A DNA stretch of 64,000 nt from Bdellovibrio sp. GT3 (GCF_037996765.1 NZ_JBBNAD010000003.1:1-64000); one strand, 5' to 3'; counted from the stretch's first letter, positions 46,401 to 54,821 are shown. A program made the numbers and translations. Notes: generated by a model from the letters alone, not told the origin.

Positions 46401-46932
46401 TTACGGTGCGGTAGATTCACGCTACAATTTGTGGGATTCCATCGCCAATACTTTGACGAAGGTTGTCTACTATGGAGGAGGCGTTACCACTCCAAGCACA
46501 ATTTGTGCTGACGGTACGGCATTGAACGCTTGTTTGGTTACCGGTTTAACTAAGGACTCTGGTTATCAGGGGGCTTTTGATTACGTCACAAATATGTGGT
46601 TGCTTCCAGAGTACAATTTAAAGCGTATCGCTCAGTTTAATGCGAATGGCAGTGGAACCATGGGAACATTCTTTACGACTCCACGCAACTTCTCGCGCTT
46701 TGCTCTAAATCGCACCGCGGATCTTTCCAAAAACTATATCTATACCTGCGGGACGGATGGAAAGCTGTATAAGTATGATCTAAATAATGCCGGCGCGGAA
46801 ACTCCGCTGACTCTGCCTAATTCCACTATCACTTGTGCAAGTAGTGTTGCTTACGATAGTCAGCGCAATTCATTGTTGTTCATTTATTCACAAAACGGTC
46901 TAAAGGGTGTGGCCGAGTACGTGAATCCATAG
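40498..46932 (+). CDS. 2144-aa lipoprotein with Cys-paired Ig-like repeats and beta-propeller end
   Basis: Lipobox LLSSC (Cys31). Residues 32-310 are a globular part shared with the 1600-aa neighbour; then come seven repeats of about 87 aa (about residues 425-1037), each with a GYxCxxDGGxYxxCxSP core holding two cysteines and a DTAGNxSxxxxYxWxVDTxxP end; then further Ig-like domains (to about 1475) and a C-terminal region of NHL/propeller type with DGRIFVVDTRGLAWVN and DNNDILVADY-like strands. A surface adhesin or receptor is likely. The stop abuts the stop of the convergent gene with no gap. Confidence 0.8.
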   Translation: MLNLARIRKQFGSNLSRTVVLFLFSILLSSCTLELKLSELAELSGLSNVTGQLVGYSATSGMSVQTLGQSCTSPTAYLYKMKSSGELESPALDSMTIDADGKYSFSSQAIGKSDYAGTLLVEVRDCSSRVYYRPVTGSANQDVTMASSLLGFVMYTSQKDSLFNALNTDPKNLTLLMAMLNSASSAQQAYDILIASDEATTRFTNLFGFSPVTLLDAAPYVESVATPAAGQEKVALELKAHAVHWSTAYDIVYQWKLDDQVVGTGSEFLYTPSGDSQGSHTLTLTIGKNDGSSAVDLTKEHKVVTSTLSITNNVLPQPVNFVISNPAQASTHPINSRSVTVTLYTGAALASCDSFKGLLINESAAVPASSADFPVTCTQNNSQDLNYTIASSGDGVKTLYLWAKDSAGVISQVPTSVSVTLDTAIPTVTITTQPLAQSKSSSQSISFTGDDGVGSIDYFECKLDSSAWTACSSPAVFSGLAEGDHTVAVRAVDAAGNVSVPDSKTWHIDLTAPILTLTGPGVLTNSLSASFTLSATDSGGSGLAGYSCSVDGGAYASCTAITSLVLAAGSHSFKARAFDGAGNNSAIQTYNWTIDTTAPTVTLTSKPLATTNSQSANFSFVGSDTGGGSIAGYECALDAAAYASCSTPKSYAGLSDGGHTFKVRATDTAGNLGTATTYAWTVDTSTPMASIITYPDSVTNQTTATFTFSATAPSGGSITGYECQINSGSWAACSSPKSYNSLVQGSYTFGVRSIDNNSNPSAATNYDWVVDTTLPVLTLDQTPASLTNSQTAQFLFSATDSGGGAIDGYSCQLDGGGYADCSSPRDLSALTQGSHTFDVRVKDTAGNTSTVHSHTWSVDLAAPTLTLLTTPAALTNSTTAQFTFSAGDSGGGAIAGYYCSLDGVTASSCVSGVTYNALAGGVHTFEVYTTDTAGNNSAVANFSWTVDVIAPVLSITGKPAANWNSAAAVFSFVATDTGGGAVAGYQCKIDGGAYTSCSSGVIYSALAEGNHQFQVYATDTAGNQSAVQSYSWVVDTVVPAVTIATPAGSPIVVPVGSVSSYTISGACSEDGSTVTIAGLSGVTAACSGGNWTANLNLTALIDGSYTLSASQTDVAGNVGSSSSKIIIKDTTAPAISLTTPTAAAGGGTLSINWIVTEANVPSSSSFSVEIYDGSSWTSFGNLSATAGLNSAKAYNLNTVAAPSWNTSSARVRVTLTDQAGNATTSTSNSFTIDSGAPVLSSFTLNNGVTTTTNNNVKVAVSASDALTNISKICMQTTSSIPTSSDGCWVSVSSYGLTAAKTLSTSSIYYNVGLSSGTYPIYIWLMDAVGNISTNAATSGVDSGSIVYNSPLPPVISAIQLTATDTPGTPPAGTDLVAGAGNSVYVKWNISSVTGLSASPIQILYTTDDSTEAGTLASGLGNTANGGCSVTAGFTGCAVLSAPVGTYFRIKLKVTDALGFSTNIVSNPLNSGSVNFLAGNTDLGLGSSAKSAVMLPSGNNSLAVLDDGRIFVVDTRGLAWVNPTTGVYEMLATYAATASGDGGPLTSAKFKSVNGIWVDTNNDILVADYRSIRKINTRVSPMTVTRFIGGGSTSGDYVSGALNYLATADITKLTVAANGDVYFRDASGHKLRKYTAAADTISTITFTGTGNTFSSSQDNTKCTTASYYMTFDDSGNINNLIWWMQIGGNANCPFSTATNEGRVSAQVDPVTGVSFLPAPGYIKASGGFRDFANFYHDRSGNAYAAYNGNGSVQSIFKFNPATLKWVQLYGTNKAGTCAEDTPQNNCAISAQALAFNSQGQIFYIDSKAKAVRTIAADGKIKTLVGDRLGSDDGRQALAVRFANLTDVKSWNSSGQSYITVFDLTDIRIREFMPGNTIYTVAGVQWAGTPSVGSVAFESPLGTSSDNYPSRMQVAANGDIYMPRGGSYFSKITRSTGLWSDVWTGYDYGPAIVAMSSNAILTNTFSYNSTYGAVDSRYNLWDSIANTLTKVVYYGGGVTTPSTICADGTALNACLVTGLTKDSGYQGAFDYVTNMWLLPEYNLKRIAQFNANGSGTMGTFFTTPRNFSRFALNRTADLSKNYIYTCGTDGKLYKYDLNNAGAETPLTLPNSTITCASSVAYDSQRNSLLFIYSQNGLKGVAEYVNP
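41770..43608 (+). repeat. Seven coding repeats of about 262 nt
   Basis: Seven tandem units of about 87 codons in the giant lipoprotein gene. They begin near IPTVTITTQ, TAPILTLTG, TAPTVTLTS, TPMASIITY, LPVLTLDQT, APTLTLLTT and APVLSITGK. They are related at protein level but have diverged in DNA, so recent expansion is unlikely. The next domain (from VPAVTIATP) is of another type. Confidence 0.75.
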
Positions 46933-47964
46933 TTATGCGATCTTGGCGCGAACCAAAGGAACTACTTTGGTGCCGTAAAACTCAATGCACTTCATCAGGT
47001 CCTCATGGGGCAATGTACCCAGACTGTATTTTAAATCAAAGCGTGCGGCTCCCAGGTGTTTGACCGTCGTGGCGATTTTATCGGCGACTGTTTCAGGTGA
47101 CCCGACATACAGTGATCCTTCAGGACCAATTTGATGTTCAAATTGCTCTTTGGTGATCGGTGGCCAGCCCCGATCACGTCCAATTCGATTCATCATATTG
47201 CGATAATGGGGCCAGATGGTTTCCTTGGCTTCTTCGTCAGTGGCGGCAATAAATCCAGGGGAGTGGACGCCCACTGGCTGAGACTTTTGATTAAACTGGC
47301 TCAGGGATTTGTAATACAGATCCACAAATGGCTTGAACGCCTTGGGATCACCACCGATGATTGCGAGCATCAGGGGAAATCCATAGTGAGCGGCACGCAA
47401 GACTGATTTAGGTGTTCCGCCCACACCAATCCAGGTTTTCAGCTTTCCTGCGGGTTGGGGATAGACACTTTGATTCGTCACGGGCACTCGCGTGTTACCT
47501 TGCCAGTTCACTGGATTGCCTTTTAAAAGTTGTGCAAATAGATCCAGCTTCTCTTCAAATAGTTCCTCATACTTTTCCAAATCAAATCCAAAAAGAGGAA
47601 AAGACTCGATAAAAGAGCCCCGTCCCATAATCACTTCGGCGCGACCATTGGAAATCGCATCGATGGTTGAAAATCTTTGGAAGACGCGGATAGGGTCGTC
47701 GGAACTCAACACAGTGACGGCGGATCCCAGGCGAATTTTCCGGGTCTTGGCTGCGATCGCGGCAAGGACTATTTCCGGTGCGGAAACAGCGAAGTCATCA
47801 CGGTGATGCTCGCCCACACCAAAAAAATCCAAACCCAATTGATCTGCCAGAACACCTTCAGCGACTACATTGCGAATCACCTGATCTTGGGTAAGACTTT
47901 TGCCATTTAAATCATAAGTGACATCGCCAAATGTATCCAGACCCATTTCAAGTTGTACCGCCAT
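46933..47964 (-). CDS. LLM-class flavin-dependent oxidoreductase
   Basis: 343 aa from the ATG MAVQLEMGLDTFG (agcaggag RBS); an upstream start 14 codons earlier lacks an RBS. The bacterial luciferase-like TIM barrel is shown by EGVLADQLGLDFFGVGEHH, IRLGSAVTVLSSDDPIRVF, GRAEVIMGRGSF and VGSPETVADKI. It uses reduced flavin (FMNH2 or F420) on an unknown substrate. Confidence 0.85.
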   Translation of the reverse strand: MAVQLEMGLDTFGDVTYDLNGKSLTQDQVIRNVVAEGVLADQLGLDFFGVGEHHRDDFAVSAPEIVLAAIAAKTRKIRLGSAVTVLSSDDPIRVFQRFSTIDAISNGRAEVIMGRGSFIESFPLFGFDLEKYEELFEEKLDLFAQLLKGNPVNWQGNTRVPVTNQSVYPQPAGKLKTWIGVGGTPKSVLRAAHYGFPLMLAIIGGDPKAFKPFVDLYYKSLSQFNQKSQPVGVHSPGFIAATDEEAKETIWPHYRNMMNRIGRDRGWPPITKEQFEHQIGPEGSLYVGSPETVADKIATTVKHLGAARFDLKYSLGTLPHEDLMKCIEFYGTKVVPLVRAKIA

Positions 47965-48058
47965 AAAAACTCCTGCTGCCATAAGTGTAGCGGGAGTTTG
48001 ACGCAATTAAAATTGTAAATGTGCACAAAGTTGATAGGATGATCAGATCGAGGTCGAG

Positions 48059-48619
48059 ATGTCATACTGCCGCGCCATCACTCATATGTCAGAAGAGAAA
48101 AAAGCCATTCATAAGCCCTACCATGATAAGGCCTATGGATTTCCTATACACGATGACAATGAACTGTTTTGTCGTTTGATTTTAGAGATCAATCAAGCAG
48201 GGCTTAGCTGGGAAACCATTCTAAAAAAGCAGGATTCATTTCGGAAGGCTTATCATAACTTCAATATCAAAAAGATAGCGGCCTATAAGGCGGCTGATCG
48301 CAAACGCTTGATGGCAGATCCCGGCGTGATTCGCAATCGGCTTAAAATCAACGCGGCCATCGAAAATGCCAAGGCTATTTTGCTGCTGCAAAAAGAATTT
48401 GGGTCCTTTGAAAAGTGGCTCGCGCATCATCATCCATTAAGCAAAGAAGAATGGGTGAAGTTGTTCAAAAAGACTTTCAAATTTACGGGCGGGGAAATCG
48501 TGAACGAATTTTTATTGAGCGCGGGGTACTTACCGGGAGCCCATGACAAGGATTGCCCTGTCTTCAAGAAAGTAATGAAAGCGAAACCTTTGTGGAACTC
48601 CAAGAGTAAGAAGAAGTAG
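48059..48619 (+). CDS. tag: DNA-3-methyladenine glycosylase I
   Basis: A 186-aa protein that matches Tag: YCRAI (zinc-ligand Cys4), YHDKAYGFPIHDDNELF, EINQAGLSWETILKKQDSFR (the catalytic Glu/Trp segment), RLMADPGVIRNRLKI and the C-terminal H-x3-C of GAHDKDCP. It removes 3-methyladenine from alkylated DNA. Followed after 3 nt by the MazG-like gene, so a short genome-protection operon is likely. Confidence 0.92.
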   Translation: MSYCRAITHMSEEKKAIHKPYHDKAYGFPIHDDNELFCRLILEINQAGLSWETILKKQDSFRKAYHNFNIKKIAAYKAADRKRLMADPGVIRNRLKINAAIENAKAILLLQKEFGSFEKWLAHHHPLSKEEWVKLFKKTFKFTGGEIVNEFLLSAGYLPGAHDKDCPVFKKVMKAKPLWNSKSKKK

Positions 48620-48622
48620 AGT

Positions 48623-48985
48623 ATGAGTAATGCAGATTCACTTTCAGAACTAAGTCAGCTGGTTCAACAATTCTGCACCGAGCGGGATTGGGATCAATTT
48701 CATCCTCCCAAAGATCTGGCCATCGGCATGTCGACCGAAGCCAATGAACTTTTGGATCTGTTTCGCTTTAAATCGGACGCAGAGATTCAGGAAAAATTGC
48801 AGTCGGCAGAATTTAAAGAACAAGTCTCTGACGAACTGGCCGATGTTTTTTTCTTTGTGCTGAGATTTGCGCAGATGAATAAAATTGACCTATCAGCGGC
48901 ATTGGCAGGAAAACTTAAAAAGAATGCAGCGAAGTACCCGGTGGAATCAGCCCGGGGATCCAACAAAAAATACAATGAAAGCTAG
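48623..48985 (+). CDS. MazG-like nucleotide pyrophosphohydrolase
   Basis: A 120-aa protein of the dCTPase/MazG type (like DCTPP1): EANELLDLFRF and DELADVFFFVLRFAQ supply the E-x2-E and E-x2-D metal-binding pairs of the all-helical fold. It hydrolyses non-canonical or excess nucleoside triphosphates to monophosphates. Its 3' end overlaps the convergent YkgJ-type gene by 4 nt. Confidence 0.85.
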   Translation: MSNADSLSELSQLVQQFCTERDWDQFHPPKDLAIGMSTEANELLDLFRFKSDAEIQEKLQSAEFKEQVSDELADVFFFVLRFAQMNKIDLSAALAGKLKKNAAKYPVESARGSNKKYNES

Positions 48986-49638
48986 CGACCGCCAAGCTCC
49001 AGTGAAATCATTTTCGCCATAGGTCCAATCAACACGGTGCTGTCTTCATTTGCAGCACTAATGTAAAGATCCACTTTCGGGAAGTAGCGCACAGTGATCG
49101 TCGCATCCAGTGTTTCGCAGTTTTTTGCCGGAGTCGTCACCGAGTGTCGGCGACACATTACCGGGCGATGTTCGTAAACACTGCAAGAACCTTCTGAATT
49201 TAAAAAGACACAAGGGTTGTCCTGATTGCGCATACCTTGCTTCCATAGCGGGTCTTGAAGTTCACGAAGACTTTGGCGATGCAAGCGGTTCCGATCAATC
49301 GGGTGGCCATCAAGAATCAGCTGGCTCAGGATTTGTGCTTCGTGGTTGGTGATTTCAACTTCCATGTGACAGCAGGCCGAGCAGCCCTTAAAGCAACTCA
49401 CTTGGATTTCTTTTTCTGAGTCAATCTCTGAATCCACAAGCTGGTGCAGGGTGCGGGCGCGCAAAGTATCCGGCGACACCGTCTGAAGCTCCCCACTCAC
49501 ACGGCTTAGTTCTGCATCCAAATTGTGCAGAAAGGACGTGAATGTTTCCGCATCCATTTTTTCCTGGAAATCATGAACAAAGTTTTTAAAAGACTTCGTC
49601 AAGCGGGGATGTTGGGTTAAGAAATCATTCAGGCTCAT
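48982..49638 (-). CDS. YkgJ-family Cys-cluster protein
   Basis: A 218-aa protein with the zinc/iron-chelating pattern CFKGCSACCHMEVEIT, then CVFLNSEGSCSVYEHRPVMCRRH, the CxxxCxxCC + C(x8)C(x8)C arrangement of PF03692. An N-terminal helical extension (about 85 aa) is atypical of the short members. Divergent from the membrane-protein pair. Confidence 0.83.
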   Translation of the reverse strand: MSLNDFLTQHPRLTKSFKNFVHDFQEKMDAETFTSFLHNLDAELSRVSGELQTVSPDTLRARTLHQLVDSEIDSEKEIQVSCFKGCSACCHMEVEITNHEAQILSQLILDGHPIDRNRLHRQSLRELQDPLWKQGMRNQDNPCVFLNSEGSCSVYEHRPVMCRRHSVTTPAKNCETLDATITVRYFPKVDLYISAANEDSTVLIGPMAKMISLELGGR

Positions 49639-49672
49639 TGATTGAGTTTAGCTTTGTTTGCTAGGATTAGCC

Positions 49673-50059
49673 ATGACTTTACCACTTCAATACTTTCAGC
49701 TCTGGCTGCTTAAGTTCTTCACATTTTTACTGGGATGTATGTCCTGTTTTTTCTTTCAGGCAAAAATGGGTATGTCCACGGTCGAAGCTGCGGCTTTGAC
49801 CGGACTGCTGGGAACTTTTATCCCTGCTACCAAGCGAATTGAAAGCAATCACGTTCATGCGAACATTTATATGGGCGCCTTTGTCGCCATGGGTTCCAAA
49901 GTCACCGAGCAAGGATTCTGGGAGATCCTGCTGGTCTCTGCGATTGGCTCTTTGATTTACTTTGTGATGAGTCGTTACTTTAAAGGCATGGGCGGGCGTT
50001 TGGGCACCATCGCTTTTATCTCGTCACTTCTGGGACTGGCACTGAAGGTGATGGTATGA
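49673..50059 (+). CDS. Small integral membrane protein A of a paralogous pair
   Basis: 128 aa from the ATG 49673 (MTLPLQYFQLWLLKF). Four TM segments. Two segments, GAFVAMGSKV and GMGGRLGTIAFIS, recur in the next gene as GATFVGMTDK and GIGGGLGAAAFAS at the same spacing, so the two are paralogous. The stop overlaps the next start (ATGA), suggesting a heteromeric unit in the inner membrane. The function is unknown. Confidence 0.65.
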   Translation: MTLPLQYFQLWLLKFFTFLLGCMSCFFFQAKMGMSTVEAAALTGLLGTFIPATKRIESNHVHANIYMGAFVAMGSKVTEQGFWEILLVSAIGSLIYFVMSRYFKGMGGRLGTIAFISSLLGLALKVMV

Positions 50060-50436
50060 CGTTGTTTGGAGTCTTGCTGGTTTCAGTGCTTGGGGCGCAA
50101 GCGACATATTTTTTGATTCACCAGAAACATTGGCCAACGGTCAGAGCTTCGGCATTTCCGGCGTTGCTCTTTGTGATTTTCCTAAGAGTGTCTGGTGTGA
50201 ACTGGGATGGCGCCCTTCAAGGGGCCTTCTTTGGTGCCACCTTCGTGGGGATGACAGATAAATCCCGCCTTGGTTGGAAAAGAGTGTTAGTTGCCAGTTT
50301 GGTGTATGGTGTGGTCTTTACTTTCCTGATTCCACTTGCGAGAGGAATTGGCGGAGGTTTGGGAGCTGCGGCCTTTGCATCTTGTTCGGTTGTCTACTTT
50401 GCAACGGGTGTTATCAAGAAGTTTCAGAAAGCTTAG
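50056..50436 (+). CDS. Small integral membrane protein B of a paralogous pair
   Basis: A 126-aa protein with four TM segments starting MTLFGVLLVSVLGAQATYF, then a cytoplasmic loop RLGWKRV and a last TM. It is coupled to protein A by ATGA overlap and shares its conserved GAxFxxMxxK and GxGGxLGxxAFxS segments. Confidence 0.65.
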   Translation: MTLFGVLLVSVLGAQATYFLIHQKHWPTVRASAFPALLFVIFLRVSGVNWDGALQGAFFGATFVGMTDKSRLGWKRVLVASLVYGVVFTFLIPLARGIGGGLGAAAFASCSVVYFATGVIKKFQKA

Positions 50437-50513
50437 CACTGAAGAGTTTGTACTATGCGGGACTTATCATAGACTGCTTGATGTTTCGTTCCGTCGTTGC
50501 TTAGATTTAGGGC

Positions 50514-51170
50514 ATGACAAACAACTATTTTTCCTCACCCTTTGCCGGCAAATCCCTCAAAGATCAAACAACTCATCCCAATATAATTGTGGGTGAGCAC
50601 AGTTACTACTCGGGTTATTATCACGGACACTCCTTTGACGAGTGTGCCTGGTATTTACCTCGTGATCGCAGCGATGTGGATAAGCTCTATGTTGGGAAAT
50701 ATTGCTCCATCGGTTCCGGAGCCATCTTTATGATGGCGGGCAATCAGGGCCACAGGAAAGAGTGGATCTCGACATATCCTTTCGCGTTCATAACAAATAA
50801 TCCTGTCTATGCCGAGGCTCAAAATGGCTATCGTGCTGCCGGCGACACCGTGATTGGCAATGATGTGTGGATTGGTGCTGAAGCGATGATTATGCCGGGA
50901 GTGCGCATTGGTGATGGTTGTATCATCGGCGCCAGAACTCTGGTTGCAAAAAATGTGGAACCATATTCTATCGTCGCCGGAAGTCCCGGGGAAGTTGTCA
51001 GAAAAAGATTTTCCGATCCGGAAATCTCGATGCTGGCTGAAATGAAGTGGTGGGATTGGTCCGACGACATGCTAAAAGATGCCATGCCGATTTTGACCAG
51101 CAATGAAATTGTGAATCTGTATCGCTACTGGGAAAAACGTAAAGTTCAGTCTCCAGTTGATGCTTTGTAA
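50514..51170 (+). CDS. CatB-type (hexapeptide) acetyltransferase
   Basis: A 218-aa protein of the xenobiotic acetyltransferase group: left-handed beta-helix repeats ([42 protein letters not shown]) and the catalytic His in NQGHRKEW, plus [18 protein letters not shown] and WWDWSDD at the end, as in chloramphenicol acetyltransferase B and Vat proteins. It acetylates an unknown small molecule with acetyl-CoA. The CatB resistance phenotype should not be assumed. Confidence 0.87.
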   Translation: MTNNYFSSPFAGKSLKDQTTHPNIIVGEHSYYSGYYHGHSFDECAWYLPRDRSDVDKLYVGKYCSIGSGAIFMMAGNQGHRKEWISTYPFAFITNNPVYAEAQNGYRAAGDTVIGNDVWIGAEAMIMPGVRIGDGCIIGARTLVAKNVEPYSIVAGSPGEVVRKRFSDPEISMLAEMKWWDWSDDMLKDAMPILTSNEIVNLYRYWEKRKVQSPVDAL

Positions 51171-51601
51171 GCACCTTTGCGCAGATTGATTCCGTATTCC
51201 AAAAAAGCTTTCATGGCGCAGATCATCTGTGACCAACCCATGCAGTTGCCGTAGGAGGATTTGATGCCTTCTTCGGTGTCAGGCCATCCGGTTTCATACA
51301 CTTTTACTTTGGTTTCAGCCGAGTTCAACGCTTCAAAGTGAAACTCGACATTATTCCAACCACCGGTGGTGTTTTCCCATTCGAACATGATTAATTTGTC
51401 CTGAACGACTTGTTTGGATTTAACATTAAAGGGACCGGGGAAGTCGGCGAATTCCCATTCAACTGTTTCACCTTGTTTCAACGGCGCTGAGGCATGCCCC
51501 GTTACAAAGTAAGAACTGATTTTCTTGTTGTCATAGACTGCGGCAAAAACCTCAGAGACGGGTTTTTGAATTATAATCCACACTTCGAACTTTGGAATCA
51601 T
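51146..51601 (-). CDS. SRPBCC (AHSA1-like) domain protein
   Basis: A 151-aa protein with the START/Bet v 1-like fold pattern: [61 protein letters not shown] and a C-terminal long helix ([20 protein letters not shown]). It is likely to bind a hydrophobic ligand or a partner. The 3' ends of this and the acetyltransferase gene overlap by 25 nt. Confidence 0.8.
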   Translation of the reverse strand: MIPKFEVWIIIQKPVSEVFAAVYDNKKISSYFVTGHASAPLKQGETVEWEFADFPGPFNVKSKQVVQDKLIMFEWENTTGGWNNVEFHFEALNSAETKVKVYETGWPDTEEGIKSSYGNCMGWSQMICAMKAFLEYGINLRKGAYKASTGD

Positions 51602-51662
51602 GGGTAACCTCCACGGGAGATTTAATCATTGATCGAATTGTGAATCGTTGTAAAGTGAATCC

Positions 51663-52271
51663 ATGACATCTTTCGCCAGTGAATTGCAGTGGATTGAACA
51701 GAACTTCCGTGAAATCAAAGAGTCCGATCAGGTCTCTTTGGATATGCGCTATGCCAGCGTGAACAATTTTATGAGCCAGGATATTTACGAGGGCTTTGGC
51801 CGTTGCTTTGTGGCGCCAGTCACCTACGAGATGTTCATGCGCGCCTGTGAAAACTTAAAGAAAAAACATCCCACCTTGAAGTTTGTTATCTGGGATGCGC
51901 TTCGTCCGCGCAGCATTCAGGCAAAGTTTTATCAGTACCTGGAAGGCACTCCTTTTCAGAACTATGTAGCAGCACCTTATCCGGGATCTTTGCATAACTT
52001 CGGCATGGCGATGGATCTAAGCTTGCGAGAGCGAGACGGGGACTATCTGGACATGGGCACAGGCTTTGATGACTTCCGGGATCTGGCTCAGCCAAAACTA
52101 GAACAGAAGTTTTTGAAGTCGGGGGAGTTGAGCAATTTGCAATTTAGCAATCGCATGATTCTAAGAAACCTGATGGAGAACGAAGGCTTCAAAGTTTTGG
52201 AGCATGAGTGGTGGCATTTCAATACTCTTCCTAAAGATCAGGTTCACGGGAAGTTTCCAATTTTAGAGTAG
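51663..52271 (+). CDS. D-alanyl-D-alanine dipeptidase (VanX/DdpX family)
   Basis: A 202-aa M15D enzyme. WDALRPRSIQAKF supplies the Arg of the transition state, SLHNFGMAMDLSL the zinc ligands His and Asp, and EHEWWHF the catalytic Glu and the third His. No signal peptide, so cytoplasmic. It splits D-Ala-D-Ala, likely for recycling of murein peptides; no van genes are near. Confidence 0.87.
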   Translation: MTSFASELQWIEQNFREIKESDQVSLDMRYASVNNFMSQDIYEGFGRCFVAPVTYEMFMRACENLKKKHPTLKFVIWDALRPRSIQAKFYQYLEGTPFQNYVAAPYPGSLHNFGMAMDLSLRERDGDYLDMGTGFDDFRDLAQPKLEQKFLKSGELSNLQFSNRMILRNLMENEGFKVLEHEWWHFNTLPKDQVHGKFPILE

Positions 52272-52294
52272 TGTCGTGTTTTGGGTAAAAAAAT

Positions 52295-52326
52295 AGCCCT
52301 GGAGAATGAAGGGTTTCGCCAGGGCT
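52295..52326. terminator. Hairpin terminator
   Basis: agccctgg pairs with ccagggct around a 16-nt loop, after a run of A. It ends the dipeptidase gene. Confidence 0.6.
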
Positions 52327-52750
52327 TAGAGGGACTCTTGTTCTTAAGGAACTCAATGTTTTTTAAGGGAAGAGCGAAGCAACATCATTGCATAAATGCT
52401 CTCCAACACGAGTTAAAAGTCCGTAAGGCAGCCCCGTTCTAAATTAAAAATCAGCCATCAAATCCCCAAAGGCGCCTGCCGGTTTTTTGATACACACCAT
52501 GTCAGCAACGGGTGATGCGTGTCGCCATTTTGTCGTATTGGTCTAGATGTTTTTTGCGGCGCTTACAGATGCTAAAGTGGAGTCTGATAAGTAGTTGAAA
52601 ACACTAGTGTAAATTTGGCAGTTTTGAGGGGCTAAAAAAACTCATTCTGCACCTTGACGGAATGCCATCCGAACCCACATTTATCCTGTGTTATTCAAGC
52701 TTTAATTAATAAATGCCAAATCCAGGTGGGCATTTAAGGAGAAATCAAAC
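52327..52750 (+). promoter_or_regulatory. Upstream region of dnaK (no gene seen)
   Basis: More than 400 nt with no coding frame that I can support. Possible elements are small hairpins (gttc-ttaag-gaac near 52342), and a sigma70-like TTGACG with a weak -10 around 52680, then aaggag before the dnaK ATG. A heat-shock (HrcA/CIRCE or sigma32) element is not obvious. Confidence 0.3.
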
Positions 52751-54664
52751 ATGGGTAAAATTATTGGTATCGACTTAGGGACGACAAACTCATGCGTCGC
52801 TATTATGGAGGGCGGAGAAGCCAAAGTTCTTGTGAACGAAGAAGGCGCTCGCACAACTCCATCGGTTGTTGCTTATACAAAAGACGGTGACCGTCTTGTT
52901 GGTCAAATCGCTAAACGTCAAGCGGTGACGAATCCAGAGAATACAATCTACTCTGCGAAACGTTTCATCGGTCGTCGTTTCGAAGAGATTTCTGAAGAAA
53001 TCAAACTGGTTCCTTACACTGTTGTTGCTAAAGGCAATGACTGTGCATTCAAAGTTCAAGGCAAAAACGTATCTCCAGAAGAGATCGGTGCGGCAGTTCT
53101 TGGTAAACTTAAAAAAGTTGCTGAAGACTATTTGGGCGAGCCGGTAACTGAAGCAGTTGTGACTGTTCCAGCTTACTTCAACGATGCTCAACGCCAAGCT
53201 ACTAAAGATGCGGGTCGTATCGCAGGTCTTGAAATCAAACGTATCATCAATGAGCCAACAGCGGCGGCATTGGCGTACGGTATGGATAAGAAAAAAGAAG
53301 AGAAGATCGCTATCTTCGACTTCGGTGGTGGTACATTCGATATCTCCATCCTGGAAGTTGGTGACGGTGTTGTTGAAGTTCGTTCTACGAACGGTGACAC
53401 TCACTTGGGTGGTGACAACTTCGATACAGTTATCTTGGAATGGTTGATCACTGAGTTCAAAAAAGACCAAGGTATCGATTTGAAAAACGATAAAATGGCT
53501 CTTCAACGTCTTAAAGAGGCAGCTGAGAAAGCTAAAATCGAGCTTTCATCTGCACAAGAGACTGAAATCAATTTGCCATTTATTACTGCAGACCAAACAG
53601 GTCCTAAGCATTTGCAAACGAAATTGACTCGCGCAAAATTCGATCAAATGACTGAAGATCTGGTTAAACGCTCTATGGAGCCTTGCCGCAAAGCTTTGGC
53701 TGATGCTGGTATGAAAGCTTCTGAAATTGACGAAGTTGTATTGGTGGGTGGTTCTACACGTATCCCTTCAATCCAAAAAGCAGTTAAAGAATTCTTCGGC
53801 AAAGAGCCAAACCGTACAGTGAACCCGGACGAAGTTGTTGCTATCGGTGCAGCAGTTCAGGGTGGCGTTCTTGCGGGTGACGTGAAAGACGTGTTGTTGC
53901 TAGACGTGACTCCATTGTCTCTTGGTATCGAAACTTTGGGTGGTGTGATGACTCCGCTTATCGAGCGCAACACGGCGATTCCTACTAAGAAATCTCAAGT
54001 GTTCTCGACGGCAGCTGACAATCAACCAGCCGTAGATATCCACGTTCTTCAAGGTGAGCGTAAGATGGCTGGCGACAATAAAACACTAGGTCGTTTCGAA
54101 CTAGTGGGTATTCCACCAGCTCCACGTGGCGTTCCTCAAGTTGAAGTAACATTCGACATGGACGCGAACGGTATCTTGCACGTATCGGCGAAGGATATGT
54201 CTTCAGGTAAGACTCAAAACATTAAGATCACTGCACAAAGTGGTATGTCTGAAGCGGAAATCAAACAAGCCGTTGCGGATGCTGAAGGTCACGCAGAAGA
54301 AGATAAGAAAAAAGCTGAGGCAGTGACTCACAGAAATAACCTGGACAACTTGGTTTACCAAACTGAGAAATTGATCAAGGATTCTGGTTCTCAATTACCT
54401 GAGGCGGAAGTTAAAACTGCGAACGATGCTATCGCTGATGCTAAAAAAGTTCTTGAGAACAAAGGCGCATCTGCTGATGAATTGAAAGCGGCTTTCGACA
54501 AGCTTCAAGCTTTGACTCACACCATGACTTCTGAGCTTTACAAAAAGCAAGGAGCTCAAGGTGATGCTGGTCAAGGTGCACCAGGTGCAGACGCTGGTGC
54601 TGGCGGCGAGAAAAAAGCTGACGGCGACGATGTGATCGACGCTGACTACAAAGACGTAAACTAA
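52751..54664 (+). CDS. dnaK: Chaperone DnaK (Hsp70)
   Basis: A 637-aa protein with GIDLGTTNS (5-13), the nucleotide-binding [19 protein letters not shown] and VGGSTRIPS motifs, a substrate-binding domain from about 385 ([14 protein letters not shown]) and a C-terminal lid ending in an Ala/Gly/Asp-rich tail ([13 protein letters not shown]). Strong RBS (aaggag). grpE and dnaJ are not in this window. Highly biased codon use, as expected for a highly expressed gene. Confidence 0.97.
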   Translation: MGKIIGIDLGTTNSCVAIMEGGEAKVLVNEEGARTTPSVVAYTKDGDRLVGQIAKRQAVTNPENTIYSAKRFIGRRFEEISEEIKLVPYTVVAKGNDCAFKVQGKNVSPEEIGAAVLGKLKKVAEDYLGEPVTEAVVTVPAYFNDAQRQATKDAGRIAGLEIKRIINEPTAAALAYGMDKKKEEKIAIFDFGGGTFDISILEVGDGVVEVRSTNGDTHLGGDNFDTVILEWLITEFKKDQGIDLKNDKMALQRLKEAAEKAKIELSSAQETEINLPFITADQTGPKHLQTKLTRAKFDQMTEDLVKRSMEPCRKALADAGMKASEIDEVVLVGGSTRIPSIQKAVKEFFGKEPNRTVNPDEVVAIGAAVQGGVLAGDVKDVLLLDVTPLSLGIETLGGVMTPLIERNTAIPTKKSQVFSTAADNQPAVDIHVLQGERKMAGDNKTLGRFELVGIPPAPRGVPQVEVTFDMDANGILHVSAKDMSSGKTQNIKITAQSGMSEAEIKQAVADAEGHAEEDKKKAEAVTHRNNLDNLVYQTEKLIKDSGSQLPEAEVKTANDAIADAKKVLENKGASADELKAAFDKLQALTHTMTSELYKKQGAQGDAGQGAPGADAGAGGEKKADGDDVIDADYKDVN

Positions 54665-54685
54665 GTTTTCGTTGAAATACTTGTA

Positions 54686-54731
54686 AAAAACCAAAAAGCC
54701 CCTGGGGAAACCCAGGGGCTTTTTGGTTTTT
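54686..54731 (+). terminator. Long intrinsic terminator of dnaK
   Basis: A perfect 21-bp stem (aaaaaccaaaaagcccctggg and its complement) around a gaaa loop, with A and T tracts. Followed at once by ggtacggac (54732-54740), which recurs in the sulfur cluster. Confidence 0.9.
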
Positions 54732-54821
54732 GGTACGGACACACTTTCTCCAGGGCGAAGGGGGGCATCTCTGGGATACCTTTTGCTTCACAGGTTCGTG
54801 GCTAGCCTGTAGTCTTTAGCT

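Noticed and set aside
50514-51170. A transferable chloramphenicol resistance gene
   Set aside because: The hexapeptide family is broad, no mobile genes are near, and composition is like the neighbours.
51663-52271. A vancomycin resistance locus
   Set aside because: Only the VanX-like dipeptidase is present, with no VanH or VanA homologue nearby.
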